Of a stretch of 64,000 bases of DNA, positions 24,792-34,136 are shown piece after piece. The stretch is from Purpureocillium takamizusanense. Lineage: Eukaryota > Ascomycota > Sordariomycetes > Hypocreales > Ophiocordycipitaceae. Position numbers and translations under genes: made by a program. A model generated the notes under the pieces. It saw only the letters and a list, made by a program, of their open reading frames with translations, had not been told where the DNA came from and did not search any database. The stretch lies in contig NC_063079.1 in assembly GCF_022605165.1 (NCBI RefSeq), forward strand, positions 320,001-384,000, written 5' to 3'. Within the stretch, counting starts at the first letter, position 1, and each line of letters starts with the position of its first letter.

Positions 24792-25398
24792 GCAACACCA
24801 GCAGCAGCAGCAACAGCCGGGAGGTATGATGACGCCTCAGCAGCAACAGCAGCAATTTGCCCAGTATGCGCAGCAGCTTCAGAACATGCAAGGCAACCAA
24901 CTGCGGCAAATGAGCCCGCAGATGCAGGCTCAACTGCAACAGATGGCGCGGATGGGACAAATGGGGAACCCGATGCAGAGGCAGGTCAGCGGCCAGATGA
25001 TGAACGGCAACGTCAACATGCAGGCACTGGCTGCTATGCAGATGCAGCAGGCTCAGCAGGCGCAGCAGCACCAAGGCCAGCCGCAGCAGATGGGAGCCAA
25101 CCCGATTCAGGCGCAGATCCAGGCCAGCGCCCGCCAGATTTACGGGCGACTTATGCAGAACGCTGTGAGCAGATTTGGAGGCCAAGACCGGGTGCCACCG
25201 GAGGCGATCGATAAAATGAAGCAGAGTTCCATGGCCCAGGCACAGCAACTTCTCCAGAATTCGATGGCGCAACGACGCGCGCAGCAGCAGATGATGATGC
25301 AGCAACAAGCGGCTGCGCAACAACAACAACAGCAGCAGCAGCAGCAACACGCAGCGATGCAGGGCATGGGGGGTATGATGGGACACCAAGGGATGTAG
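22351..25398 (+). CDS. SPT20: SAGA complex subunit Spt20
   Basis: Two exons, 22351-22678 and 22730-25398, separated by a 51-bp intron (GTACGT...ACAG), give 998 residues. Spt20 is a structural subunit of the nuclear SAGA histone-acetyltransferase co-activator. Seen: a Ser/Thr/Pro-rich N-terminus, then the Spt20 domain starting near residue 111 (DVLKKFAGRPPSLVLHLHPG, HFRFDGQDSVFAY, VPFYDGCLIVQVHDHK), continuing to a conserved ERYMLVLDD segment near residue 420. After that comes a Lys/Glu/Gln-rich helical stretch and about 500 residues of Met/Gln/Pro-rich low complexity. A nearly pure polyglutamine run lies at about residues 772-805, encoded by mixed CAA and CAG codons, with a second shorter run near the C-terminus. 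The long glutamine-rich tail is usual for filamentous-fungal Spt20. Confidence 0.9.
24715..24815 (+). repeat. CAG/CAA repeat encoding polyglutamine in Spt20
   Basis: About 33 consecutive triplets, first mainly CAG, then mainly CAA, with single CGA and CAC interruptions. It is in frame with Spt20. Confidence 0.95.
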
Positions 25399-26200
25399 GA
25401 CGCCGCTTGGGGTTTAAATTTGGTGCGGGATGGTTCAATAAGTCTACGGTGTCTTCGAGACGCTGAACCACCGCTGAGAGGCTAGCGAGGCAATCATACT
25501 GGAAGGAGTTGGCGCAGGTAGGCTGGGATCGGTCATGCTGGGTGGGGTGTTCTGATTTTGCGTTTGTGCACTTTGATTACTCTAATACCCCCGGGACAGT
25601 TTTTGAGACTATGGGTTTTGTTGGTCGTCCACGGCGGCGGATGACGGCCTGTTGTTTTGGTACCAGGAGTCGGTGCAGGGGGCGGTCGCTTCGGCGCGGC
25701 GTTTGTCTGCGATATTTACTCTGCATGCATGGGGTGGATGTATTATAGCAACAGCGATGATGACAAAAAATCACGAGCAGTGCGATGGGAAGCATGCGAC
25801 GAGAGTGCTCTTGTTGAGGCCGGCGAGGTGTAAGCGGCCGCAAAGTGATGTGACGTTGAGACGACGAGAGTCACGTGCAGCCGGGTTGTCGATCCACCAT
25901 GACGGAAGCGTGGCTGCCCAGGACAGGAAGCTGGTCACGTCCAAGGCCGGGCAGGAGAGTGAGCCACATGGGCTCCGTAATTGCTCAACGTGACACCTCC
26001 ATCATCGAGCGTCCATCATCCCGTCCCAGCCACTCTTTTGACGCGCGTATCTGGCCTGGAGCTGCTTCATATTCGCCTTTGCTCTTTCGCGTCGATTTGA
26101 TAGACCGCACCGTCTCCGTCGACTCCGGACGCAGCTTCCAGCTCCGCCGCCTCCGACCTTTCCTCCAAGACCTGCTTCGTCATTGCCTCTCTGTCACCCG
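25399..26200. other. Intergenic region SPT20-ATG27
   Basis: 802 bp between two same-strand genes. It should contain the SPT20 3' UTR and the ATG27 promoter and leader. No distinct repeat seen. Confidence 0.55.
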
Positions 26201-27382
26201 ATGCATCCGCCGCAATTGTCGGCCTTGGCCCTCTCCGTGCTCCTGGCGCCGCTGCCGGGGTGGGCGATGCTGGACTGCAAAAACATTCGCGTCGATGGCC
26301 ATAGCTTCGACCTGAGCAAGCTCGACGGCCCACACTCGGTCGTCACGACGTCGTATGACTCGAGCGCCGACACGCACCGCAACACGACGTATACGCTGGA
26401 CGTGTGCAAGCCGCTGAAGAAGAGCGGTGATAAGGAGAAGCAGAAGGCGGAGTGCCCCAACAACACCAGAGGTAAGACCCGGGGCGTGTCCCGCCCCAGC
26501 GCCGTCAGCGGTGTCTTTTGCATCGACTGGACTGGGCTGACTGGGAACACCTATAGTGTGCGCGATCCAGCACCTACTACAGGGCAAGACGGACGTCGTG
26601 GAAAAAGTCGTGGCCATCGCGGGCGCGCTGGAAAACCTTGGCGGGTCGCAGTTCGAGTACGAGGCGACGAGGCTGAAGACGAGCGACTCCAACAGCGATT
26701 CCGAGAAGGAGGGACTGCGGCTCGTGCTCAAGGGCGGCAAGTTTCCGCTCGACGGCAAGGTCAAAGACCGGCGCGAGCAAAAGGCCATTATCGAGTTCCT
26801 GTGCGACAAGGAAAAGGAGGGCAACGAGGGCGAGTGGGGGTCAGAGGACAAGTACGAGGGCAGCAAGACGCTGCGACGGGCTGACGACAAGAAGGAGGAT
26901 GGAGAAGACGGCGACAAGGACGACGGCAAGGAAAAGTCGTCGTCGGAGCACCAGCTCAAAAAGGACAACGCCGCGCTGCTCTGGAAGAGTTACGGCCCGG
27001 AAAAGGACGCCGATGTGCTGCGGCTCGAGTGGCACACCAAGCACGCGTGCGAGACGCGGGACGGCAGCGGCGGGGACGAAGACGGCAATTCCAGCACGCA
27101 CTGGGGCTTCTTCACCTGGTTTGTCATCATGTAAGTCCCGGAGGTCAGGGTGCCAGGCTTGTCGTGGATGCTAACCAAGGCGACAGCGTCTTTCTGGGCA
27201 TCGCGGCCTACTTGATCTTCGGGTCGTGGCTCAACTACAACCGATACGGAGCCCGGGGGTGGGACTTGGTCCCGCACGGCGACACGCTGCGCGACGTCCC
27301 GTATCTGCTCAAGGACTGGACGAGGCGGGTGCTGAACACGGTGCAGGGCACGGGGAGCCGGGGCGGATACAGCGCGGTCTAG
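26201..27382 (+). CDS. ATG27: Autophagy-related protein 27 (Atg27)
   Basis: Three exons: 26201-26471, 26557-27130 and 27187-27382. Introns are 85 and 56 bp, and the product has 346 residues. Atg27 is a type I membrane protein that cycles between Golgi, vacuole and Atg9 vesicles and supports autophagosome formation. Seen: a signal peptide (MHPPQLSALALSVLLAPLPGWA), a lumenal receptor-like domain with paired cysteines (LDCKNI, LDVCKP, AECPNN, VCAIQ, FLCDK, HACETR), and a long acidic/lysine-rich insertion at about residues 185-235. A transmembrane helix lies at about residues 272-294 (FFTWFVIIVFLGIAAYLIFG). A short cytosolic tail (NYNRYGARGWDLVPHGD) ends in YSAV, which resembles the tyrosine sorting signal of this family. 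The ATG at 26201 is the first that leads directly into the signal peptide. Confidence 0.92.
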
Positions 27383-28365
27383 GCGGCCGGCCAGGGCTGA
27401 GGAGAAAGGGCTTGATTTCACCTATTGAGGATGGTACCTGACGAAGCTATAGAGATGGATTCGAGGCGAGGCTCCTGTTTCAGTGACCGATCGGTCGGGA
27501 CACCGCACAATGCGCGGCGGGCATATGACGATTCGGTGAGTATTCTGTGGCAGCTGGCGATGGTCCGCGTCTTGGTCCTGTGAGGTGTATACTGTACACA
27601 TATGTGGGTTGCAGCAATACGGCATGCTCCCTTTTCTGTTTTCGAGGCAGAGATTGCCATTTCTTTTCCGGAGCGCCTCCGATGTCTGGGGTGTGATTCA
27701 CGAGCGCTGTTGGTTGTGATTCATAGTGTAAATGGGGGCCGACGGAGCCCAGAGGGCGTGGATGCGTGGAGACGGACCGCCGAGGACATGGGCCGAGCCC
27801 GCTGCTGCTCTTCTGGGGCGTCACGCTCATACTACCTACCTACAACGTACTTTGTACGTTACTCGGGAACACCAGCTTACCTATCGGTATTTGTACGTAA
27901 GGGGCCAGTATACCAGTACGGTATAGGTAGTATACCTAAGTTATAGTAGCGGTACCTTGGCGGCAATATGCGCGGATTTATCGGCCGTCTTGGTGAGCCT
28001 TTATTTCAGCAGCGCGACATGTTGCATGGCTGGCTGCGACGGTGACAGCGGCAACCATGAGCCATTATTTTTAGTCCATATGGTACGTTAACTAGGTGGA
28101 CGTGTTAGTGGCAGTGGTCTCTGAGCAAGGTCCCTGACCTCCGGGTCCCTGGCAATCGCACGCGGGAGCCGGTAGCGGCAGCGGTAGCGGTACCGGACCT
28201 TTATCGATAAGACGCCGGCGGAATAAATGTCGACTCACCACCACCACCACCACCACCACCGCCTACCCGCAACCCTCTGCGTCCGGCCCTGCCCGTCCTT
28301 TCCTCCCTCTTCTACGACCCATTGCCTTGCTTCCATCTACTCAAGATACTCGGCTGGGGCACACA
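27383..28365. other. Intergenic region ATG27-ARG8
   Basis: 983 bp. It contains TGATTCA at 27694-27700 and 27717-27723, one base from the general-amino-acid-control (CPC1/Gcn4) site TGACTCA. A perfect inverted repeat lies at 27844-27860, TACC/GTAC-rich sequence follows to about 27950, and a (CAC)n tract lies at about 28236-28262. The frame starting at 28227 that reads poly-His overlaps ARG8 out of frame and is not considered real. Confidence 0.55.
27844..27860. promoter_or_regulatory. Perfect inverted repeat AACGTAC-TTT-GTACGTT upstream of ARG8
   Basis: Seven-base arms with a three-base spacer, about 510 bp upstream of the ARG8 start codon. Its core GTACTTTGTAC recurs at 35906-35916. Dyad symmetry suggests a dimeric-protein site or small hairpin, but function is not known. 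Confidence 0.3.
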
Positions 28366-29853
28366 ATGGCTCTGAACCTGTCCCTTCGGCGCCAGGCGCG
28401 GGCACTGGCGGGCTCGACGTGGGCGGCGAGCGCTGCGCGAGGCCCGTCGCAGCGCCGGCGCTTTGCCTCGAACCTGGCCGCCGGCGCCCAGCAGACCATC
28501 CAGGTGAGTTGTCTTCCCTACATCTACATGGCGGGGACCAACCTGGGAGAAATTGGAAGCAGCTGACGCCCCAGAGCCTCCCAGCGCGATGCCGCCCTGC
28601 CCAACCCAGACCCCAGGGACGACTCGCCCAGCGCGGCGCTCATCGCGGAGCACAGCCCCTACATGGTGGCCACGTACGCGCGCCCGCCGCCCGTGTTCGT
28701 GCAGGGCGAGGGCTCGTGGCTCTGGGACGTGGAGAACCGCCGCTTCCTCGACTTCACGGCGGGCATCGCGGTGACGGCGCTGGGCCACTGCGACGCCGAG
28801 TTCGCCCGCATCGTCGCCGACCAGGCGGCCACGCTCGTCCACGCCTCCAACCTCTACTACAACCCCTGGACGGGCGCCTTGTCCAAGCTGCTCGTCGAAA
28901 AGACGCGCGAGCTCGGCGGCATGCACGACGCCGATGCCGTCTTCGTCTGCAACTCGGGCTCCGAGGCCAACGAGGCCGCCATCAAGTTCGCCCGCAAGGT
29001 CGGCAAGGTGCTCGACCCCTCGGGCGGCAAGACCGACGTCGTCTCCTTTGACGGCGCCTTCCACGGCCGCACCATGGGCGCCCTCTCGGCCACGCACAAT
29101 CCCAAGTACCAGAAGCCCTTTTCGCCCATGGTGTCGGGCTTCCGCCTCGGCCGCTACAACGACGTGGCCGCCATCAACGACGCCGTCACCGAGTCGACGT
29201 GCGGCGTCATCGTCGAGCCCATCCAGGGCGAGGGCGGCGTGCGGGCTGCCACCCCCGAGTTCCTCGTCGCCCTGGCCCGCCGCTGCCGCGAGGTCGGCGC
29301 CGTCCTCATCTACGACGAGATCCAGTGCGGCCTGGCCCGCACCGGCCACTTCTGGGCGCACTCGGGCCTGCCTCGCGAGGCGCACCCGGACATCTTCACC
29401 TCGGCCAAGGCTCTCGGTAATGGCTTCCCCATCGGCGCCGTCGTCGTCAACGCCCACGTCAGCGACAAGATCAAGGTCGGCGACCATGGCACTACCTTTG
29501 GCGGCAACCCCATGGCTTGCCGTCTCGGCCACTACATGGTCGGCCGCCTCGCGGACCCGCAGCTGGCCCGCGACGTTGCCACCAAGGGAGACTTGTTCCG
29601 GAGCCGCTTCGCTGCCCTGAGCGACCGCTTCCCCGGCCTCGTCTCCGAGGTCCGCGGCCGCGGGCTCATCCTCGGCCTGCAACTGACCGAGGACCCGGCT
29701 CCCATCGTAAAGGCCGCCCGCGAGAGGGGGCTGCTCGTCATCACGGCCGGCACCAACACCCTGCGCTTCGTTCCCAGCCTGCTCGTCTCCGAGGACGAGA
29801 TCAACCAGGGCGTCGACATCCTGGAGGAGGCTATCGCAGCGACGCGGCCATAG
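28366..29853 (+). CDS. ARG8: Acetylornithine aminotransferase, mitochondrial
   Basis: Two exons, 28366-28503 and 28585-29853, separated by an 81-bp intron (GTGAGT...CCAG), give 468 residues. The enzyme is a class III PLP aminotransferase (EC 2.6.1.11) converting N-acetylglutamate semialdehyde to N2-acetylornithine in arginine synthesis, in the mitochondrial matrix. Seen: an Arg/Ala/Ser-rich N-terminus without acidic residues, typical of a mitochondrial presequence, spanning the first exon; the cofactor-binding CNSGSEANEAAIKFAR; Asp290 in LIYDEIQCGLARTG; the Schiff-base lysine Lys321 in SAKALGNGFPIGA; and the phosphate-contact segment GTTFGGNPMAC. The acceptor at 28583-28584 was chosen because the two AGs just upstream would break the frame (RDAALPNPDPRDD follows). 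Two near-consensus CPC1-like sites lie upstream. Confidence 0.93.
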
Positions 29854-30352
29854 ACGGGGGCATCATCCTCTTGGACAGAAGGGTGGTTCATGATCTGTCG
29901 GCTTCTTTCTGGTTCTAGTGCTCGTTTTGCGTTTGACTGAGGCGTTTATACAGTTTGCCCAAACGGCGAAGGCTGTCTGCGGAAGAAGGCAGACAGACTA
30001 GTTGGAAAAACCATGCCGCGTACATAGATGAGAACAATTTGCGCAAAAAGCGTTGAGACATGGCCGAGTCGCCTCCGGGGCGTGCGCATGGTCTCCAGAT
30101 GTGAGGTTCCTCACTGATAGATCCCCCGTCCCCCCTCCCTCGGCATACCCTCGTCGGGACCATCGTCCCAGGGGGTGCCACCTCTGAAGAGGCTCGGGCC
30201 TGGTCTTGACTTTGCATGTACTAAGCATTGTCGGGCCGGCCTAGAGACCCTTAGGGCGGCCGGCGCGCCATGGACGATGCGTACACGATAGAGTTGTCCC
30301 GCCAGCAAACGCTATATGGGTACGCGAACAAACACACACACCGCGTCGCGTG

Positions 30353-30384
<32 letters not shown>

Positions 30385-30669
30385 AGCGCGAGCACAGCCC
30401 GTCTGCTTGCCTTGGCCTCGCAAAGCATTTCTTGCACCTCGCATCACTCCAACTCTCTGGCATACTCTTTTCGCTCCTCGTTCAACTACAACAAACTTGT
30501 TCGAGATACAGAGTCAAAGCCCCCCGTGCCTTTCACGCCTCGTCTCGTGTACTACGACGACTTGTTCGAGATCCAGACTCGCGTCCTGCTGCCGTCTCTT
30601 TTTGGCACTACCACCCCCTATCTCTCTCTCTTGCTCTTGCTCTCGCTTGCCACAAAGACTTTTGTCGAG
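29854..30669. other. Intergenic region with TA microsatellite
   Basis: 816 bp between ARG8 and the next plus-strand gene. It holds a (TA)n tract at 30358-30385 and a CT-rich leader-like stretch at about 30600-30650. The frame of the downstream gene stays open back to 30316 but reads through the TA repeat, so it is treated as leader. Confidence 0.55.
30358..30385 (+). repeat. (TA)n dinucleotide microsatellite
   Basis: About 14 TA units, roughly 285 bp upstream of the start codon of the following gene. Confidence 0.9.
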
Positions 30670-32010
30670 ATGAGACCCGACGTCCTTCTCCAGTCACTCG
30701 GCCTCGCGTCCTCGGCGCGGACTACTGCGCTGTGGACTCGCGATGGCCACGGCAATGGCACTGATGCCGCCAACATGACGATGAAGACGGCGACGGGGAC
30801 AGCTGCTGGCCGTCTTCAGGGCGGCGTCAACAGCAGCACCAACGCGTCTATGATCACCATGGGCAACGCTACTGCCACCAGCGTCAACGCCAACACCAAC
30901 ACCAACAGCACTGCGAAGAAGAGAAGCAGTCTTGTTCATGGTGGTGAGGGTGGCAGCAGCAGCATCGACAGAGAGCTCTCCACCGTCGGCTACACCACCC
31001 CGGGCGGCGGCTACACCGTCGTCCCCCGCGACCTCCCCGACGGGCACTACACCATGACGCTGCATCCCAACGGCACCGTCCTGCGCACTCGCCGCAGCAG
31101 CGCTCGGCGCCGCTATGGCCACCGCCTCCTTGACAGCAACAGCGGTAGCATCGTGGACACCGACGCAAGCTCCAACAACACGCGGCCTTCTCCTCCTCAT
31201 CAGCAGCAGGAGAAGAAGGAGCAGCAGAAGACGCATACGCTCTACCGCCGTGCCGGCACGGGCGAGTACACCTTCCTCGTCGACGACGCCAACCTCCGCC
31301 TCGAGGCCGTCTCGCTCGACACGCACCCCGTGCAGCGCCTCCCCCTGCCCCCCGGCGTGCAGTGCCACTGCGCGCACCAGCGCGACTACAGCACGCTCAG
31401 CTACCCGCTCCCGCCCGACGACTACTACGCGTCCAAGCAGGAGCTCTTCAACTGGTGCAACGCCTTCAAGTGGCAGGGCCACCACGTCGGCATGGCCCTC
31501 GGCGGCAGCGTCGGCGTCTACGCCTGCGGCCGCAAGGTCACCCACCACACCGAGGACTTTTGCTCCGAGGCAGAGTTCCTCGCCGCCGAGCGCATCCTCA
31601 ACGCCACGTGCGGCGACGCCGCCGGCTACGTCTACATACCCGACTGGAACAAGGAGTACGGCCGCATGCTCCGCGGGGAGCGCATGTGCCGCCTCTGGCA
31701 GGACGGCCCCCAGCAGCACATCAACGCAAAGGCCGTCTTCGACGACGTCCCCGGCCGCGGCGCCCTCACCTCGGAGCCCGAGGGCGACAGGCCCAAGGTG
31801 TCCGCCGACGACCTCTACTACAAGACCGTCTTCGAGCCCCTCAATTCCAAGTTTGGCAACGAGGGCGAGGACGAGCGCCAGGACTATCGCGCTCACTACC
31901 ACCAGTACGCCCCTGGCTGGAAGGAGGGCTGGAAGGTGCTGAAGCCGCCGCATGAGGAGCAGTGGGAGGAGGAGGAGGATGAGAAGAAGAAGGAGGAGGA
32001 CGAAAAGTGA
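30670..32010 (+). CDS. Uncharacterised protein with a cysteine-containing C-terminal domain
   Basis: A single-exon gene of 446 residues, not recognised. Seen: the first 190 residues are low in complexity, rich in Asn, Thr, Ser and Gly, with many potential N-glycosylation sequons (NGT, NMT, NAS, NNT). A compact C-terminal domain from about residue 220 to 350 carries cysteines in the order CHC, WCNAF, YACGRK, FCSEAE, ATCGDA and MCRLW, together with GYVYIPDWNKEYGRM. The tail is very acidic and lysine-rich. The cysteine spacing and glycosylation sites suggest a secreted or cell-surface protein, but no signal peptide follows the ATG at 30670. A hydrophobic run (about 30600-30655) lies just upstream in the same open frame, so the true start could be further 5'. 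Convergent with the GAD gene, 255 bp apart. Confidence 0.6.
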   Translation: MRPDVLLQSLGLASSARTTALWTRDGHGNGTDAANMTMKTATGTAAGRLQGGVNSSTNASMITMGNATATSVNANTNTNSTAKKRSSLVHGGEGGSSSIDRELSTVGYTTPGGGYTVVPRDLPDGHYTMTLHPNGTVLRTRRSSARRRYGHRLLDSNSGSIVDTDASSNNTRPSPPHQQQEKKEQQKTHTLYRRAGTGEYTFLVDDANLRLEAVSLDTHPVQRLPLPPGVQCHCAHQRDYSTLSYPLPPDDYYASKQELFNWCNAFKWQGHHVGMALGGSVGVYACGRKVTHHTEDFCSEAEFLAAERILNATCGDAAGYVYIPDWNKEYGRMLRGERMCRLWQDGPQQHINAKAVFDDVPGRGALTSEPEGDRPKVSADDLYYKTVFEPLNSKFGNEGEDERQDYRAHYHQYAPGWKEGWKVLKPPHEEQWEEEEDEKKKEEDEK

Positions 32011-32265
32011 GCCTTTCATCGTGATTGACTTGGTCGGGCGTTGGGTTGGGTTGGGATTGGTCAGGAGGAACTGGGTTTCGCGCGGTATATACGGGGCATG
32101 GAAAGAGGCTTTCACTACACCGGGCAATGTCCGCTGCTACTTGCGATTGTGCTACTAGGCCATCCATTTCATTTTTCATAACTCTTCATGTAGTTAGGCA
32201 TCATCGTAACAAATTGCCACTACTACTTCTATATTTCCACGGTCACCTCGTCGCGTGGCTCTCAC

Positions 32266-34136
32266 TCAGCAAGCCGCATGCGTCTTGCCAGTTTTGCCCT
32301 GCAGCGAGTGCTTCTCGTCCTGTCCTCTGGTCAGCTCACTTATCCCAGACGCGGGCGGCTGATGCCTGGGAAAACGTACCTTGTATGCGTGCGTCTTGTG
32401 CTTCACGTGCCGCGCGCGCCCTGCCGCCGGAACATGCTCATTGAGGTACTCTTCGCGCTTCTTGAGGCTTTCCTGGTCTGTTTGCTCCAGGAGCCCGACG
32501 CATAGCTTGATGTCGTCGATGAGAATATCGCACTTGCTCCGAGAAAAGTCCTCGCGAACCACTACGCGGAGCATCTTGAGCCTGTTGGTGTGCGGAGCCA
32601 TCGTGTATGCCGGCACAACCCAGCCGCGGCTGCGCAGCTGGCGAGCCAGCGCAAACTCATCGTACAACCGCTCCTTGCCGCCTTCCTTCTCGCTGGGGAA
32701 ACGAAAGGCAACGAGAGGGAGGCCCTCGCCGGCACGCTTGGACATGATCTTGAAGCCCAGCGATTCCAGGGACTCGGTGAGGTAGTCGGCGTTGCGCACC
32801 AGGTTGCTCATGATGGCTCGGTAGCCGTGCTTGCCTAGGCGGATGAGCTGGTAGTACTGGCCAATGACTTGTGATGCTCCCTTGGAGAAGTTGAGGGTAA
32901 ATGACGACTGCTGGGCGCCGAGATAATCAATGTTGAAGACGAGGTCCTGGGGTAGGTACTCGGTGGCTCGCCAGACGACCCAGCCTACACCGGGATACAC
33001 GAGGCCATACTGAGATTTAAACGCGTCAGAGCAAACCGGCTGAGGACTGAAATGGACGCTAGGGGGGCATACCTTGTGGCCGGAGACGTTGATCGAGACG
33101 ACCTTTTCGCAGCGGAAATCCCACTCGAGGTCGGGCACGACAAAGGGCGCAACAAAGCCGCCACTGGCGGCATCGACGTGGATAGGCACGTTGATTTGTT
33201 TCTCGACGAGCAGGTCGTTGACGGCCTTGACATCTTCGTAGTCGCCGGTATAGGTGGTGCCCAAGATGAGCACGCAGCCAATTGTGTTTTCGTCACATAG
33301 AGACACCATCTCCTCGGGGTCGATGACGTAGCGCTCCGGGGTGCAGTAGACAAACTTCTCCTCAATCTCAAAGTATCGCGTCGCCTTCTCCCAGCACACC
33401 TGAACTGCCGAGGACATGATGAGGTTCGGCTTCTCTGTGCTCTTGCCCTGGGCCTGGCGACGGATCTTCCAGCGCCGCTTCATGGCCAGGACGGCCAGCA
33501 TGATGGCCTCGGACGAGCCGACGGACGAGGTGCCGATGGCGCTGCCGCTCGGGGCGTGAAACAGGTCGCCAATCATGTTGACGCACCGGTTCTGGATTTC
33601 GGCCGTCTGCGGGTACTCCTCGTAGTCGATGAAGTTCTTGGGGAGGGCGTCGGCCATGAGCTTCTCGGCTTCGTCTTCCTGCGGGACGCGAGTCGTGAGG
33701 GTCAGTAGGGAAAGGTCAAGTAGGCCGCGCGCCGTAGGGACGGGGGCGACAACGCACCATGTATGTTGTGACAAACGAGGCCAAGCTAGCACGCCGTACA
33801 GTCAGTGTCTGGGAAATCGCTGGCAATCGCGGGAGGAACGTACTTGAGCTTGGGGTTGCCGTCAAGGCTGAGCTCATCTTTGATCATGCGGTAGGCCACC
33901 TCGCGGGGCATCTGGCACTCGGGCATCTTGGTCGTGGGCAGCTCCTGGGCGGCAAAGCGGGAGCCGTAAACGCTCGTGGTGAACTCGTCGGCAAAGCTCG
34001 CCAGCTGCAGCCGGCTTGTCTTCTGCTCGATGAGCTTCGCGGTGGTATCCGGGTCGGTGTGGGCGCCAGCGGAGGCGGCATCGGTGGCCTTGGGGGGCTC
34101 GCCGTCGCCGTGGTGAACGGCAGCCAGGTGGACCAT
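32266..34136 (-). CDS. GAD1: Glutamate decarboxylase
   Basis: Five exons: 34136-33844, 33785-33758 (only 28 nt), 33678-33073, 33009-32380 and 32319-32266. The product has 536 residues. The enzyme is a cytosolic PLP-dependent decarboxylase (EC 4.1.1.15) turning glutamate into GABA plus CO2, the entry to the GABA shunt, linked to stress tolerance. Seen: NLASFVTTYM bridged by the 28-nt exon; GSSEAIMLAVLAMKRRWK; the cofactor segment IHVDAASGGFVAPF; SINVSGHK with the Schiff-base Lys309 as the last residue of exon 3; and GLVYPGVGWVVWR. The C-terminus is KHSLQGKTGKTHAAC. Introns 3 (63 bp) and 4 (60 bp) are multiples of three and contain no stop; they are called introns because they have good GTATGC/GTACGT...CAG ends and interrupt conserved sequence. 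Confidence 0.92.

Noticed and set aside
28227..29051. Plus-strand frame beginning with Met-Ser-Thr and eight His
   Set aside because: It reads through a CAC repeat in the ARG8 leader and then overlaps ARG8 out of frame.
28312..29682. Minus-strand 456-residue frame opposite ARG8
   Set aside because: An antisense shadow caused by the strong third-position G/C bias of ARG8; Val/Ala/Gly-rich with no domain.
30694..32127. Minus-strand 477-residue frame opposite the uncharacterised gene
   Set aside because: Antisense shadow of a GC3-rich gene; repetitive Val/Leu/Ala composition.
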